Shown piece by piece: positions 1 through 9,102 of a DNA stretch of 64,000 nt. How positions within the stretch are numbered: position 1 is the first letter of the stretch; each line of letters opens with the position of its first letter. A model generated the notes under the pieces. The model was not told where the DNA came from and did not search any database. It was given only the letters and a program-made list of their open reading frames with translations. The DNA lies in assembly GCA_044221315.1 (NCBI GenBank), contig JBGAPK010000010.1:67309-131308 (forward strand). Reading direction: 5' to 3'. The DNA comes from JAFEBO01 sp044221315. GTDB taxonomy: Bacteria > Planctomycetota > Phycisphaerae > Phycisphaerales > UBA1924. Made by a program: the position numbers and the translations under genes.

Positions 1-1626
1 CGGCGTGATGCTCACGCTCAGAACGCGGTAGGAATATGCGGGGATGCTGAGTGTGTATGCCGCGGCGTTGGCGTTGGTGATGGCGGTTAGGGCCTGAGAG
101 GTGACGATGTCGGTGACGGGCGAGCCGCCGGGCGGGGTGGCGTAGCCGGCGAAGTTGAGCGAGGTGTTCTGAGCGCTCGAGGCGAGATTGATCGCGACGA
201 GGAGTGTCTGGCGTGGCCCCCCCACCGGGTTGTGATCGCGGGTAAAGGCCCAAACCTTGCCTCCGGAAGCTGTGACGGGGTTGTAATCGCCTCGCCGGAG
301 GGCGACGTTGTTCTTGCGGAGGGCGCCGAGGGTGCGGTAGGTCTCGAGGAGCGAACCGGAGACGCCGGACTGTTCTTCGACGCTCTTTCCGTCGTTGTCG
401 CGGGCGAATCGGTTGTTGTAGGCGGAGGTGTTGCGGATCCAGTAATTGGACATGGGCGGGCCGGCGACCTTTTTCCACTTCATGGGCTCGCGCATGGGGA
501 TGTCGTTGGCGTCGCTGCCGTAGTTGCCCTTGGTGCCGGTCATTCCCAGTTCATCGCCGTAATAGATGATGGGAGGGAGAGGCTGGAGCATGAGGACGGC
601 GGCGGCGGCTTTCGTGCGACCGGCTGTGCCACCCGAGGCGCCGATGTTGGAGGCAAGGCGATCAACGTCGTGATCGGCAATGGTGGCGAGGAAGGTGCTG
701 CCGGGCTGGGGCTTGCCGCCGGGGAGCGCGGCGAGCGTGGCGGCCATGGAATCGTAGAGACTCTGCGCCGATTCGTTGGCGAGGGCGCTGCGCGCGGCGA
801 ACTCGAACGGCTTGGTGAATGCGCCGTCGAAGGCGGGGAGCAGATCGGTGCCGTAGTTGCCCCAGTCGCCCTGCTCGGCGAAGGTAAAGACGCTGGGATT
901 GGTGACCTGGAGTGCCTGCTTCCAGGTGGTCCAGAAATTGATGTTGGCGCCCCAGCCTTCGGGTGCGCTCGAGTAGGCGTGGTCGAGGCGGAAGCCATCG
1001 ATGCCGTCGGAGGGGTTGCCGTCGTTGTTGGGGTCGAGCCACTTGCGGCCCCACTGGATGTTGAGATTCACCGGATTGGTGTTGGCGAGGTTCCAGTGGA
1101 TGAAGCCGACGCTGGCGCCGTCCCACGTGTTGTAGACCGAGCCGGTGTATTGCGTGTTCTGGGCGTTGGTAAAGGCGAGCCAGAGGTCGTAGGGGCTTGC
1201 GGGGTTGTTGCGGGCGGACTGATACCAACTGGAGTTCTGACTGATTCCGTAGGCGACGTAGTCGAGGTAAACCTTGATGCCCTTGGCGTGTGCCGCGGCG
1301 ACAAAGGCGAGGAATTGCGCCTCGGTGCCGAAGCGGGAGTTGATCTGATCGCCCGCGCCGTGCTGATAGCCGTGGTACGCGGCGGACGGAAATATGGGGT
1401 TCATCCAGACCGCGGTGACGCCGAGGGACTGCAGGTAATCGAGGCTGGCGGTCATGCCGCCAAAATCACCGTAGCGATACTGGTCGTTATCGCTATCGCG
1501 CCAGGCTATGGGCATGAATTGATAGAAGATATCGTCGGAGACATCGCGCGGGGTTGGAGCGGCTTGTGTTGAGGGCGCGAAAACAAACGACAGCGCGAGA
1601 GCGCGACGGAGTACGTGATGGGCCAT
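1..1626 (-). CDS. Secreted GH13 alpha-amylase family glycoside hydrolase (3' end beyond window)
   Basis: At least 542 residues are visible, read from ATG at 1626 to the left edge with no stop. The N-terminus (MAHHVLRRALALSLVFAP, then TQA-A) is a Sec signal peptide. GH13 motifs are in order: nucleophile Asp215 in GFRLDH, acid/base Glu251 in TFAEQGDW, and His319-Asp320 in IADHD, followed by YYGDELGM, typical of maltogenic and related amylases. Conserved region I is unusual (LDYVAYG instead of the common DxVxNH), so the substrate is uncertain; alpha-glucan hydrolysis outside the cytoplasm is the inference. The C-terminal beta domain is entered before the edge. Whether it ends in the GC tag cannot be seen, though every tagged minus-strand neighbour up to 10080 suggests it. 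Confidence 0.88.
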   Translation of the reverse strand, partial: MAHHVLRRALALSFVFAPSTQAAPTPRDVSDDIFYQFMPIAWRDSDNDQYRYGDFGGMTASLDYLQSLGVTAVWMNPIFPSAAYHGYQHGAGDQINSRFGTEAQFLAFVAAAHAKGIKVYLDYVAYGISQNSSWYQSARNNPASPYDLWLAFTNAQNTQYTGSVYNTWDGASVGFIHWNLANTNPVNLNIQWGRKWLDPNNDGNPSDGIDGFRLDHAYSSAPEGWGANINFWTTWKQALQVTNPSVFTFAEQGDWGNYGTDLLPAFDGAFTKPFEFAARSALANESAQSLYDSMAATLAALPGGKPQPGSTFLATIADHDVDRLASNIGASGGTAGRTKAAAAVLMLQPLPPIIYYGDELGMTGTKGNYGSDANDIPMREPMKWKKVAGPPMSNYWIRNTSAYNNRFARDNDGKSVEEQSGVSGSLLETYRTLGALRKNNVALRRGDYNPVTASGGKVWAFTRDHNPVGGPRQTLLVAINLASSAQNTSLNFAGYATPPGGSPVTDIVTSQALTAITNANAAAYTLSIPAYSYRVLSVSITP

Positions 1627-1647
1627 AGGGATCCCTTGGGTTGCTCT

Positions 1648-1676
1648 AGTTTATGGTTCCCTCGGAAGGATTCGAA
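1648..1676 (-). promoter_or_regulatory. Putative sigma70-type promoter of the amylase gene
   Basis: On the minus strand TTCGAA is followed after 17 nt by TAAACT, about 20 nt before the ATG at 1626. It fits the TTG-N17-[TC]ANNCT pattern seen before other secreted genes here, with an imperfect -35. Confidence 0.4.
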
Positions 1677-1721
1677 AGACAATCTGTAAATTGACGTTCG
1701 GGAGTTCTGCTGATGACAAAC

Positions 1722-1750
1722 AAGAAAACGCCCGGAGTTTCCTCCGGGCG
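1722..1750 (-). terminator. Rho-independent terminator after the frameshifted three-repeat gene
   Basis: Read on the minus strand, CGCCCGGAG pairs perfectly with CTCCGGGCG around a GAAA loop and is followed by TTTTCTT. It lies about 40 nt past the stop at 1791 and has a near-identical twin at 4221-4249. Confidence 0.85.
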
Positions 1751-2640
1751 AGTGGAATGAATCAGATTCTCCGGGCGTACGCCCGAACCGCTACGGGCAG
1801 ACGAGGATGTCGTAGTCTGCGGCGAAGATCACGAAGTCGGAGTCTTCGGTGAGCCCGTCGCCGTTGAGGTCGCCGCGCGGATCGACGAGGTTGTCGTAGT
1901 AGCCGGCGAAGAGGACAAAGTCGAGGTCGTCGACCTGGCCGTCGCCGTTGAAGTCGCCGGGGCAGGGTTGGCCGCGGACGACGAACTCGAGGGCGTTGGC
2001 CATCATCCATGTGCCGTCGAGGCTGTTCCAAGCGCCGGCCAGAGTGCCGTCGATCCCGGCCAGAAGCCCAGGTCGGCGCGCTTCTTGAAGTTGTGAACGC
2101 TGGCGAGCATCTTGCCGTCGGACCACTTGATGATCGTTCGGCCGCGAAGGAGCGGGATGCTGGTCGCGTGAAAGCTTTCGGCTCCGCCGTCAAACTTGCG
2201 GACGAACGTAGCGAGCGGATTGGACGGCTCGACGATCGATCCGAGGAAGGTCTGCGGACCGAAGCTGTAGCCGGGAAGAGACGCGGTCGGAACGATGTCG
2301 TATCCCTGCGTGGGCCACCGGCCGGCGAGCGCGTAGTTCGAATTGAAGAGGAAGACGTTGTTGAACATGGTTGACACAACGCCGCCGCCGGCATCGACGA
2401 AGTCGGCGAGGTTGTCGCCGAGCGTGGTGGAGTTGTTGTAGGCGAAATTGCTCCAGGACATGATGGCGTTGAACGGCTTAAGTGTTGCCGCGGCGGGCGT
2501 TGAAGACTGAGCATCGACATTGGCCACCCCGCTGAAACGGCGCGAAGCGAGGAGCTTGGCGACCGGGTCTGGCGAGTAGGTTGAATCGGCGTTGACGCAA
2601 GCGACATACGGCTTCACCGTGTAGAGCAGGGCGTTGGCCA
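1722..2640 (-). repeat. Near-identical 0.9 kb segment, copy 1
   Basis: This stretch covers the terminator, the GC tag and the third Rossmann-like repeat of the first three-repeat gene. It is almost identical to 4221-5143 in the next gene, with scattered substitutions, one 3-nt indel and one 1-nt indel near 2052. Similarity falls sharply beyond about 2640, although the genes stay homologous. That pattern is expected from recent gene conversion, or from a recent partial duplication, between the neighbours. Confidence 0.85.
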
Positions 2641-3982
2641 TCAGTTTGTCGCCCGTGGTGCCGGCCACCCAGAAGGCGCTGTTTGCCGTGCTTGACGGCG
2701 GGAACATTCCGAGATCGGCGCGGTTGGGCATCCTGGTAGAGACTGCGGCAAGCGTCCTGCCGTCGGACCACTTGGCGACGATGAGGCCTCCGGGATTGAT
2801 CGCGGTTGTGTCCGGGCGGTAACCGCCTGACCCTCCGTTGAATCCGACCACGCCGCTCATGATGGGATGGGAGGCATAGGCGACGGCCCCGAGCGTCGCG
2901 GCGCCGCCCGCTGACGGACCGAAAGGAATGATGTCGTACGTCCCGGTCCAGCGGCCCTGGAGATTGCTGTTGGGAACGCCGCCGTTCGCAAAGACCGCGG
3001 CCACGACGCCGCCGCCCGCGTCCACATAGTCTGCCATCACGTTGCCCATCGCGGCAGGGTTGGCGAAGAAACCGTTGCTCCAGACAAGCACCGCGTCGTA
3101 GTTCTGGAGTTGGGCGAGCGTTGGGGTAGCCACATTTCCATCGAACAGGTCGACCTGCCCGAGGATGTTGGTCGCCTTGACTTTGGCCTGAACGTCGGCG
3201 GCCCAGGCGGCAACATCCGCGTGCACGAGCAGCACTTTCGGGCGCATGACGTAGAGCAGGGAATTGACCATCAGCTTCACGCCGTCGGTTGAGGTCGCCC
3301 AGAAGTCGGCGCGTGCGTCGATGGAAGGCGAATAGAAGTTGAGGTCGACGCGCCCGGGGAGCGGGCCCGCGGCGACGAGCACGTTGCCGCCAGTCCACTT
3401 GGCGATGATGGTGGCGCCGGCGACAACCGAATTCTGATTCATGCGGTACGAACTCAAGCCGCCGTTGAAAGAGCCGACGCCGATCAGGATCGGGTGGTTC
3501 TGATTGGTGATAGAAGTCAGATCAAGAGTCGCGGCAGTGGAGGTCTGCCCGGCGACAGGCATGACGAGGTAGCCGGGGTTCCATCGCCCGGCGGGGGGGC
3601 TGACCGAGCCGAGCGAGAAGGCCGAATTGACCACACCGCCGCCGGCGTCGACGTAGTCGGCGAGGTTGTTGCCGAGGGTGACCGCGTCGGCAAAGCTGTT
3701 ATCGCTGACAAGCATCACGGCGTCGTAGGCCTTGAGCGCCGCGAGCGTCGGCGTGCCGCCCCCGGCGTTGAAAAGATCGACGGCCGCGAACTGCCCCGAG
3801 GAATTCAATTTGGCCTGGGTGTCGGCGATGTAGATCGAATTGTGCACGATGAGGACGGAGGGCTTGCGTTTTGCGCCCGCCTCTGCCGTGGGCACCAAGA
3901 TCGCACCGACCAGCAGGCACGCAAGAACGCGCACCGGCAGACTCGAACGCACAAAGACCGCCCAAAGACGCATCAGATTCAT
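1791..3982 (-). pseudogene. Three-repeat Rossmann-like surface protein, frameshifted before its GC tag
   Basis: The reading frame opens at 3982 (SD GGAGAGGA five bases upstream, signal peptide ending TAEAG) and should give about 730 residues, but it stops at 2003. Against its neighbour, one G is missing near 2052 (CGATCCC versus CGGATCCC), and the missing end reads on in another frame to 1791: WMMANALEFVV, then the tag ending DILVCP. Three repeats of about 210 residues each hold a YDAVxxxS strand, an 'ALGNxLADYVDAGGGVV' turn, HPIxxGV, WSDGxPLVA, DLGxxPPSS and TDGxKLMANALLY. The fold resembles class I glutamine amidotransferase/ThuA-like domains by pattern only; no catalytic Cys triad is evident. 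A sequencing error is the main alternative to a real mutation. Confidence 0.8.
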
Positions 3983-4220
3983 GATTCCTCTCCCTCGCGG
4001 CACTGGGTCCGAATATTCAGCGCAGGCCTCCCACGACCAAGACCCGCACCGGTGTTGAGCGTATCAGAAAGCGGAGCGGAATAGGCGCCGACCTGCGCGG
4101 CTGGACTGCTTTTTCTTGGACGGTTGGCCGACCGGAGCCCACCTATCGGTGTTTTCTCGGACCAGAGCAGTAACGCGATGGGGGGGCTGCTTGTTCAGCA
4201 CCCCGCCGCGGACCTGGTGA

Positions 4221-4249
4221 AAGAAAACACCCGGAGTTTCCTCCGGGCG
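4221..4249 (-). terminator. Rho-independent terminator after the second three-repeat gene
   Basis: Same hairpin as at 1722-1750, with one G-U pair, a GAAA loop and a TTTTCTT tail on the minus strand. The rest of the spacer 3983-4289 holds only the start region of the upstream gene; I see no gene in it. Confidence 0.82.
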
Positions 4250-5143
4250 AGTGGAATGAATCAGATTCTCCGGGCGTACGCCCGAACCGCTACGGGCAGA
4301 CGAGGATGTCGTAGTCTGCGGCGAAGATCACGAAGTCGGAGTCTTCGGTGAGCCCGTCGCCGTTGAGGTCGCCGCGCGGATCGACGAGGTTGTCGTAGTA
4401 GCCGGCGAAGAGGACAAAGTCGAGGTCGTCGACCTGGCCGTCGCCGTTGAAGTCGCCGGGGCAGGGTTTGGCGCGGACGACGAACTCGAGGGCGTTGGCC
4501 ATCATCCATGTGCCGTCGGTGCGCTGGTTCCATGCGCTGGCCAGAGTGCCGTCGGATCCCGGCCAGAAGCCCAGGTCGGCGCGCTTCTTGAAGTTGTGAA
4601 CGCTGGCGAGCATCTTGCCGTCGGACCACTTGATGATCGTTCGGCCGCGAAGGAGTGGCGCGCTTGTGGCGTGGTAGCTGTTGGCTCCGCCGTCAAACTT
4701 GCGGACGAACGTAGCGAGCGGATTGGACGGCTCGACGATCGATCCGAGGAAGGTCTGCGGACCGAAGCTGTAGCCGGGAAGAGACGCGGTCGGAACGATG
4801 TCGTATCCCTGCGTGGGCCACCGGCCGGCGAGCGTGTAGTTCGAATCGAAGAGGAAGACGTTGTTGAACATGGTTGACACAACGCCGCCGCCGGCATCGA
4901 CGAAGTCGGCGAGGTTGTCGCCAAGCGTGGTGGAGTTGTTGTAGGCGAAATTGCTCCAGGACATGATGGCATTGAACGGCTTAAGTGTTGCCGCGGCGGG
5001 CGTTGAAAACTGAGCATCGACATTGGCCACCCCGCTGAAACGGCGCGAAGCGAGGAGCTTGGCGACCGGGTCTGGCGAGTAGGTTGAATCGGCGTTGACG
5101 CAAGCGACATACGGCTTCACCGTGTAGAGCAGCGCGTTGGCCA
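4221..5143 (-). repeat. Near-identical 0.9 kb segment, copy 2
   Basis: Partner of 1722-2640. This copy keeps the reading frame through the tag, so it serves as the reference that exposes the 1-nt deletion in copy 1. Confidence 0.85.
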
Positions 5144-6503
5144 TGATCTTGTCGCCGTTGGTGCCGACGACCCAGAAATCGGAGCGGACGGTGCTGGACG
5201 GGGGGAAGAAGCCCAGGTCGACTCGGTTGGCGAATTTGGTGGAGGCGACCACGAGCGGGCGGCTGTCGTTCCACTGGGCGATGTTGAAGGCGCCCGGGTT
5301 CAGCGCGGCGGTCGTTTCGCGATAGGAAGACGTGCCGCCGTTGAAGGACGCGACGCCCGACATGGCCGGATGAGCAGGATAGGTGACGGCTCCAAGGGTG
5401 GCCGCACCGGAAGTCTGACCGGAATTTCCGAAGATCAGCTCGTAGGTGCCTGCCCAGCGTCCGGTGAGTCGGGAGGTCCCGAATCCCGCGCTGGTGGCGA
5501 AGACGGCGCTGACAACGCCGCCGCCGGCATCGACATAATCGGCCAGAACGTTGCCGAGAGCGGCCTGGTTCTGGAAGCCCAAGTCGCTGTAGACGAGCAC
5601 GGCGTCGTAGGCCTGGAGCTGGGCAAGCGCGGGCGTGCCGGTGTTGGTGTTGAAGATATCGATGATGCCCAGTGTGCCTGTCGCGGCAAGTTTGGCCTTG
5701 ACGTCGTCGTTCCACGTGGCGGTGCTGGGGGCGCCGGCGATCATGACGCGAGGGCGCATGACGTAGAGCAGGGCGTTGGCCATGAGCTTGACGCCGTCGG
5801 TGCTGGCGACCCAATAGCCGGGAGTGTTGTCGCTGGAGGGGGGATACATGCCAAGATCGCAACGATTGATCTTGGGGCCGACTGCGACGAGCGGCTTGCC
5901 GTCGGTCCAGGAGGCGACGAGCGTTGCGCCCGCTGTCAGCGCGGTGCCGCTGGGGCGGACCGACAAACTTCCGCCGTCGAAAGATTGCACTCCGATCATA
6001 ATCGGATGGTTCTGAACGGCGATGGGGCCGAGCGAGGCGCTGGAGTTGTAAGTAGACGAGCCGAATGTGATGCAGTTGTACGTGGCAGTCCAGGAACCAC
6101 CGAGGTTGCTGTTGAGAATGCCCGCGGTGGTGAAGACGGTCTGGACTACTCCCCCGCCGCCGTCAACGTACTGGGCGAGATTGGTGCCGAGCGTGGCGCG
6201 ATCGGCCCATGCGTCGAAATTGCTGACCATCACCGCGTCGTAGCCGTTGAGCTGCGCGAGCGTGGGCGTGCTCAGGTGGCCGTCCCATGTATCGACGGTC
6301 TGAAAAAGGCCCGTGGCCGCGAGTTTGTTGCGGACGTCGTTCACTGCGCTGGCGACATCGGAGTGGAGAAACAGGACTTTGGGCTTGCGTTTGGCCCCCG
6401 CCTCGGCCATCGGCGCGATGACCGCCCCGATCATTAAGCATGCCAGAAGGCGCAGAAAGAGACCGGAACGCAAAAGGCCCGCCCAACGACGCATCAGATT
6501 CAT
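4290..6503 (-). CDS. Secreted three-repeat Rossmann-like protein with GC tag
   Basis: 737 residues from ATG 6503, chosen because GGAGAAGGA lies just upstream and the signal peptide (LLACLMIGAVIAPMAEAG) follows; an in-frame ATG further upstream lacks both. Three repeats of about 210 residues start near KVLFLHSDV, RVMIAGAPS and YVACVNADS. Each has the pattern LAQLxxYDAVxV, LGNxLADYVDAGGGVV, HPxMxGVxSFxGG, WxDGxPLVA, DLGxxPPSS and KLMANALLY, suggesting three doubly wound alpha/beta domains. The GC tag lacks the inner cysteines (linker VDPRGDLNGDG) and ends DILVCP. The 3' third is nearly identical in DNA to the gene downstream. Function unknown; a surface-exposed binding protein is the inference. 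Confidence 0.88.
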   Translation of the reverse strand: MNLMRRWAGLLRSGLFLRLLACLMIGAVIAPMAEAGAKRKPKVLFLHSDVASAVNDVRNKLAATGLFQTVDTWDGHLSTPTLAQLNGYDAVMVSNFDAWADRATLGTNLAQYVDGGGGVVQTVFTTAGILNSNLGGSWTATYNCITFGSSTYNSSASLGPIAVQNHPIMIGVQSFDGGSLSVRPSGTALTAGATLVASWTDGKPLVAVGPKINRCDLGMYPPSSDNTPGYWVASTDGVKLMANALLYVMRPRVMIAGAPSTATWNDDVKAKLAATGTLGIIDIFNTNTGTPALAQLQAYDAVLVYSDLGFQNQAALGNVLADYVDAGGGVVSAVFATSAGFGTSRLTGRWAGTYELIFGNSGQTSGAATLGAVTYPAHPAMSGVASFNGGTSSYRETTAALNPGAFNIAQWNDSRPLVVASTKFANRVDLGFFPPSSTVRSDFWVVGTNGDKIMANALLYTVKPYVACVNADSTYSPDPVAKLLASRRFSGVANVDAQFSTPAAATLKPFNAIMSWSNFAYNNSTTLGDNLADFVDAGGGVVSTMFNNVFLFDSNYTLAGRWPTQGYDIVPTASLPGYSFGPQTFLGSIVEPSNPLATFVRKFDGGANSYHATSAPLLRGRTIIKWSDGKMLASVHNFKKRADLGFWPGSDGTLASAWNQRTDGTWMMANALEFVVRAKPCPGDFNGDGQVDDLDFVLFAGYYDNLVDPRGDLNGDGLTEDSDFVIFAADYDILVCP

Positions 6504-6675
6504 GATCCTTCTCCCGCGCGCCATCGGCTGTGCGGCCACGCGTGAGAACACACGCCGCGAACGCGCACCGAGACCCATTTCATATATAACCTGTTTCTGG
6601 CGTTGGGGACAGGAGAATCCCCTAGGGAGACCGAAAATTCGCAGGAAACAAGGCCCTGGTGGATCCCGGTCGCGT

Positions 6676-7956
6676 TCAGGGGCAAAGCAGCGTGTCGTAC
6701 GACGCCAGGAATGCGGTGAAATCCACATCGTCCACAACGCCGTCGCGGCTGAGATCGGCGGGACATCCGACCGTCATGGCGGGGTCCGAACAGACGATCG
6801 CATCGTACGCGATGACGAAAATAGAAAAGTCCTGATCGTCAACGACCCCGTTGTAGTTGAGGTCGCCCGGGCAGAGGGGGTTTCTGACGGCGTCCTGAGC
6901 CGCGGAGCGCAGGAGGTACAAGAGCCCCTGGATGTTTTCGGAGGCCGACTTGTCGGTCGCGAAGACCCCCACCATCCCGTCGTCGAAGTCGATCCAGGCG
7001 GAAAAGCCGCGGGCTCCGGCGGCCATTGCGCCGAGCAGATTTCCGTTGGCGTCGCGCTCGTCAAGCCAGACACCGACGCCGTAATCGGCGCCGTCGACAA
7101 AGGGGCTTTGCACGGGCGTGTTCAGGATCGTGATCGGGTTGGCGGTCTGTCGCGTGAACATCTGATCCACCGACAGTTTCGAGAGAACGGTCGCCCCGTT
7201 GAGCGCGACGCCGCCACGCCGGAGCATTTCCATGAACAGCGAGAAATCGGTTGCGTTCGATTCGCAGCCACCGGCGATGCGTGGGTTGGCGGGGGTGCTC
7301 AGCACGTAGGCCGTGTGCTTCATTCCCACCAGGCCGCTGATTCTGCCGGAGAAGAGCGTGTCCCACGGCTGCTGCCCGACGAGTTCGCCGACGGCGCCGG
7401 CGGCCTGCATGGAGGTGCCGCCGTAGGAGAATGCGGAGCCGGGCGGGCTGAACTCGAGCGGCGCGAGCGCGATTCGCTGGGCCACCTGCTGGAGCGAGAG
7501 CGTGTCGCTGCCGACGAAGATGGAATCGCCGAGGCCGGATGTGTGGCTGAAGGTCTGGCGGATAGTGACGGTGGACTTGTCGCCGCCGAACGCGGGGATG
7601 TACGCACCGAGTTTCGTATCGAGCGAGAGCGGCAGCGGCGCGGAATCGATGAGCGACAGGATGAGGGCGCCCGAAAGCGTCTTGGTCGCGGAATCGGCGT
7701 TCGCAACACCATCGAGCGACCACGCTCCGAAGTTCTCGTGGTAGACGACGATGCCGTCCTTCATGAGCAGGAGGTCAAACCCGGGCACCGGCGAATTGAC
7801 GTTTTCTCCGCGCAGGGCGCCATTGGCGAGAGCGGCGACCGCGGAAAAATCGAAGGCGGGACCGGCGAGGGCGGAGCCGGGAGCAGTGGCGTTCGCGAGC
7901 GCCGCGAGAAGGGCAGCTGAATTCAGGCATGCCCGCGCATGCGGCGTGGTTCTCAC
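6676..7956 (-). CDS. Secreted class C beta-lactamase-like serine hydrolase with GC tag
   Basis: A GTG start at 7956 is preferred: GGAG lies 8 nt upstream and the product (426 residues) then begins with a signal peptide (VRTTPHARACLNSAALLAAL, ending ALAG). Longer in-frame starts lack both. The penicillin-recognising fold is shown by nucleophile Ser89 in the SxxK motif SATK (Lys92), by the family motif FSHTSGLGD, and by YGG in place of YxN. The third motif, usually HxG or KTG, appears as GARG. Such proteins are esterases, DD-peptidases or aminohydrolases rather than true lactamases; the substrate cannot be told. The GC tag is standard (inner linker CSDPAMTVGC) and ends DTLLCP. Confidence 0.87.
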   Translation of the reverse strand: MRTTPHARACLNSAALLAALANATAPGSALAGPAFDFSAVAALANGALRGENVNSPVPGFDLLLMKDGIVVYHENFGAWSLDGVANADSATKTLSGALILSLIDSAPLPLSLDTKLGAYIPAFGGDKSTVTIRQTFSHTSGLGDSIFVGSDTLSLQQVAQRIALAPLEFSPPGSAFSYGGTSMQAAGAVGELVGQQPWDTLFSGRISGLVGMKHTAYVLSTPANPRIAGGCESNATDFSLFMEMLRRGGVALNGATVLSKLSVDQMFTRQTANPITILNTPVQSPFVDGADYGVGVWLDERDANGNLLGAMAAGARGFSAWIDFDDGMVGVFATDKSASENIQGLLYLLRSAAQDAVRNPLCPGDLNYNGVVDDQDFSIFVIAYDAIVCSDPAMTVGCPADLSRDGVVDDVDFTAFLASYDTLLCP

Positions 7957-8063
7957 GTTCAAATCTCCGGAACGAGCCCGGGCCGACACTGTTGTCGGTC
8001 CCCGGTCCGCGTAATTCAAGAACGGCGCCACGCGCGTCGCATTGCAGCGATCGCTCCTGGTGC

Positions 8064-8891
8064 CTAGAGGCAGAGCAGATTGTCGTACGCGACGACGAAG
8101 ATGCTGAAATCGACGTCATCCACGACGCCGTCCCGATTCAGATCGGCCGGGCAGCCCAGCGGCATCGCGGGGTCTCCGCAGTCCAGCAGATCGTACTGCG
8201 GAGCGAAGATTGAGAAATCGGCATCGTCCACGACGCCGTCGCCATTCAGGTCGGCGGCGCAGGCGTTCAGGATGACCGTGAAAAGCAGAGCCGTCGAGTC
8301 GTTCAAATAGCTGCCGTTGGTGCCGAAACCCTGCGAGAGGTCGATCGTGTCGCCGGCGGCCACATCCCGCGATGCGTTGAATGAATAGGTCGAGGTGTTG
8401 TTGTACGCGGAGGACGTCGCAAGCACGTTGGCGTTGTGCAGGATCGCGATGTCGGTGCTGACAAAGTCCGGGTCGATCGTCACGCCACCGACGCGGATGT
8501 AGATGTCGGCGCGTCCCGCGCCGGGCGACGTCCATCGCACGGCCGCCCGCTGATTGGCGGAGCCGGGATGGAACATCATGACGCCTCCCGGCACGACGGG
8601 ATTATCCGAGATCCTGATGGGAGCGCCGGTCACATTCTTGCCGACGAAGGGAACCGAGGTGGCGGGCGGCGGACCCCAGCAATGAAATCCGCCCCCAATC
8701 TCGCCGTGCACCGTCCCCAGGACGAACGGCTGCACCAGCGATGGCTGCCAGCCGTAAGACCAGGCACCGGCGGGGTTGGACGTGGTGGAGAACTGGAACC
8801 GGGCGTCGAAGGTCTGTGCGTGCGCGGAGGTCGCCGGATAAACCGCGACCAGGCCGCAAAACAGTCCGTGGAGCAGCCGAGTTGTCTTCAT
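8064..8891 (-). CDS. Secreted beta-sandwich-like protein with GC tag, function unknown
   Basis: 275 residues with a clear signal peptide (LLHGLFCGLVAVYPATSAHA-Q) and SD GGGAG 6 nt before the ATG. The mature part, about 190 residues, is rich in beta-prone stretches and includes RADIYIRVGGVTID, YSFNASRDVAAGDTIDL and ALLFTVILNA. This resembles galactose-binding or CBM-type sandwich domains only in general pattern. The GC tag has both loops and the inner pair (DCGDPAMPLGC), but the last residue is Leu instead of Pro (DNLLCL). A promoter-like TTG-N17-TAAGCT lies about 80 nt upstream, so it is probably its own transcription unit. Confidence 0.82.
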   Translation of the reverse strand: MKTTRLLHGLFCGLVAVYPATSAHAQTFDARFQFSTTSNPAGAWSYGWQPSLVQPFVLGTVHGEIGGGFHCWGPPPATSVPFVGKNVTGAPIRISDNPVVPGGVMMFHPGSANQRAAVRWTSPGAGRADIYIRVGGVTIDPDFVSTDIAILHNANVLATSSAYNNTSTYSFNASRDVAAGDTIDLSQGFGTNGSYLNDSTALLFTVILNACAADLNGDGVVDDADFSIFAPQYDLLDCGDPAMPLGCPADLNRDGVVDDVDFSIFVVAYDNLLCL

Positions 8892-8968
8892 CGTTCGCTC
8901 CCTGGGCTGGGGCGCGGCTCGGACGGTGACTATCTCGCGTCCTTGTCCGCAAGCCCCTATCGAATATC

Positions 8969-8997
8969 AGCTTACAGAAACTGGTCGCTCGCTGCAA
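8969..8997 (-). promoter_or_regulatory. Putative sigma70-type promoter of the 8064-8891 gene
   Basis: Minus strand TTGCAG, 17 nt, then TAAGCT; about 80 nt upstream of the ATG at 8891. Confidence 0.45.
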
Positions 8998-9102
8998 TAT
9001 CAATCCGGAGTCGCAACGCAGGAACCCGAGCCGCAGCCGTGGCGGCGCGAACAGCCCCCCGGCTTTCGATCCGCGTTTTCGTGAGGAGCAGCCGCGGCGG
9101 CG

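Noticed and set aside
232..1572. 446-codon plus-strand open frame opposite the amylase
   Set aside because: It is the antisense shadow of a GH13 gene with intact catalytic motifs; its translation is Gly/Ala/Val-rich without signal, domain or ribosome binding site. The long antisense frames at 5370-6437, 6313-7920, 12410-13738, 32393-34315, 54920-57583 and 60463-62322 are rejected for the same reason: each is the GC-rich antisense shadow of a motif-bearing gene.
1791..2126. A separate 111-residue gene encoding only the tag region
   Set aside because: Alignment with the neighbouring copy shows it is the frame-displaced 3' end of the three-repeat gene; its first 25 residues are out-of-frame translation and no ribosome binding site is present.
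6676..7956. Antibiotic-resistance beta-lactamase
   Set aside because: The second and third active-site motifs are atypical (YGG, GARG) and the protein carries the surface tag; a general serine hydrolase of the family is the safer call.
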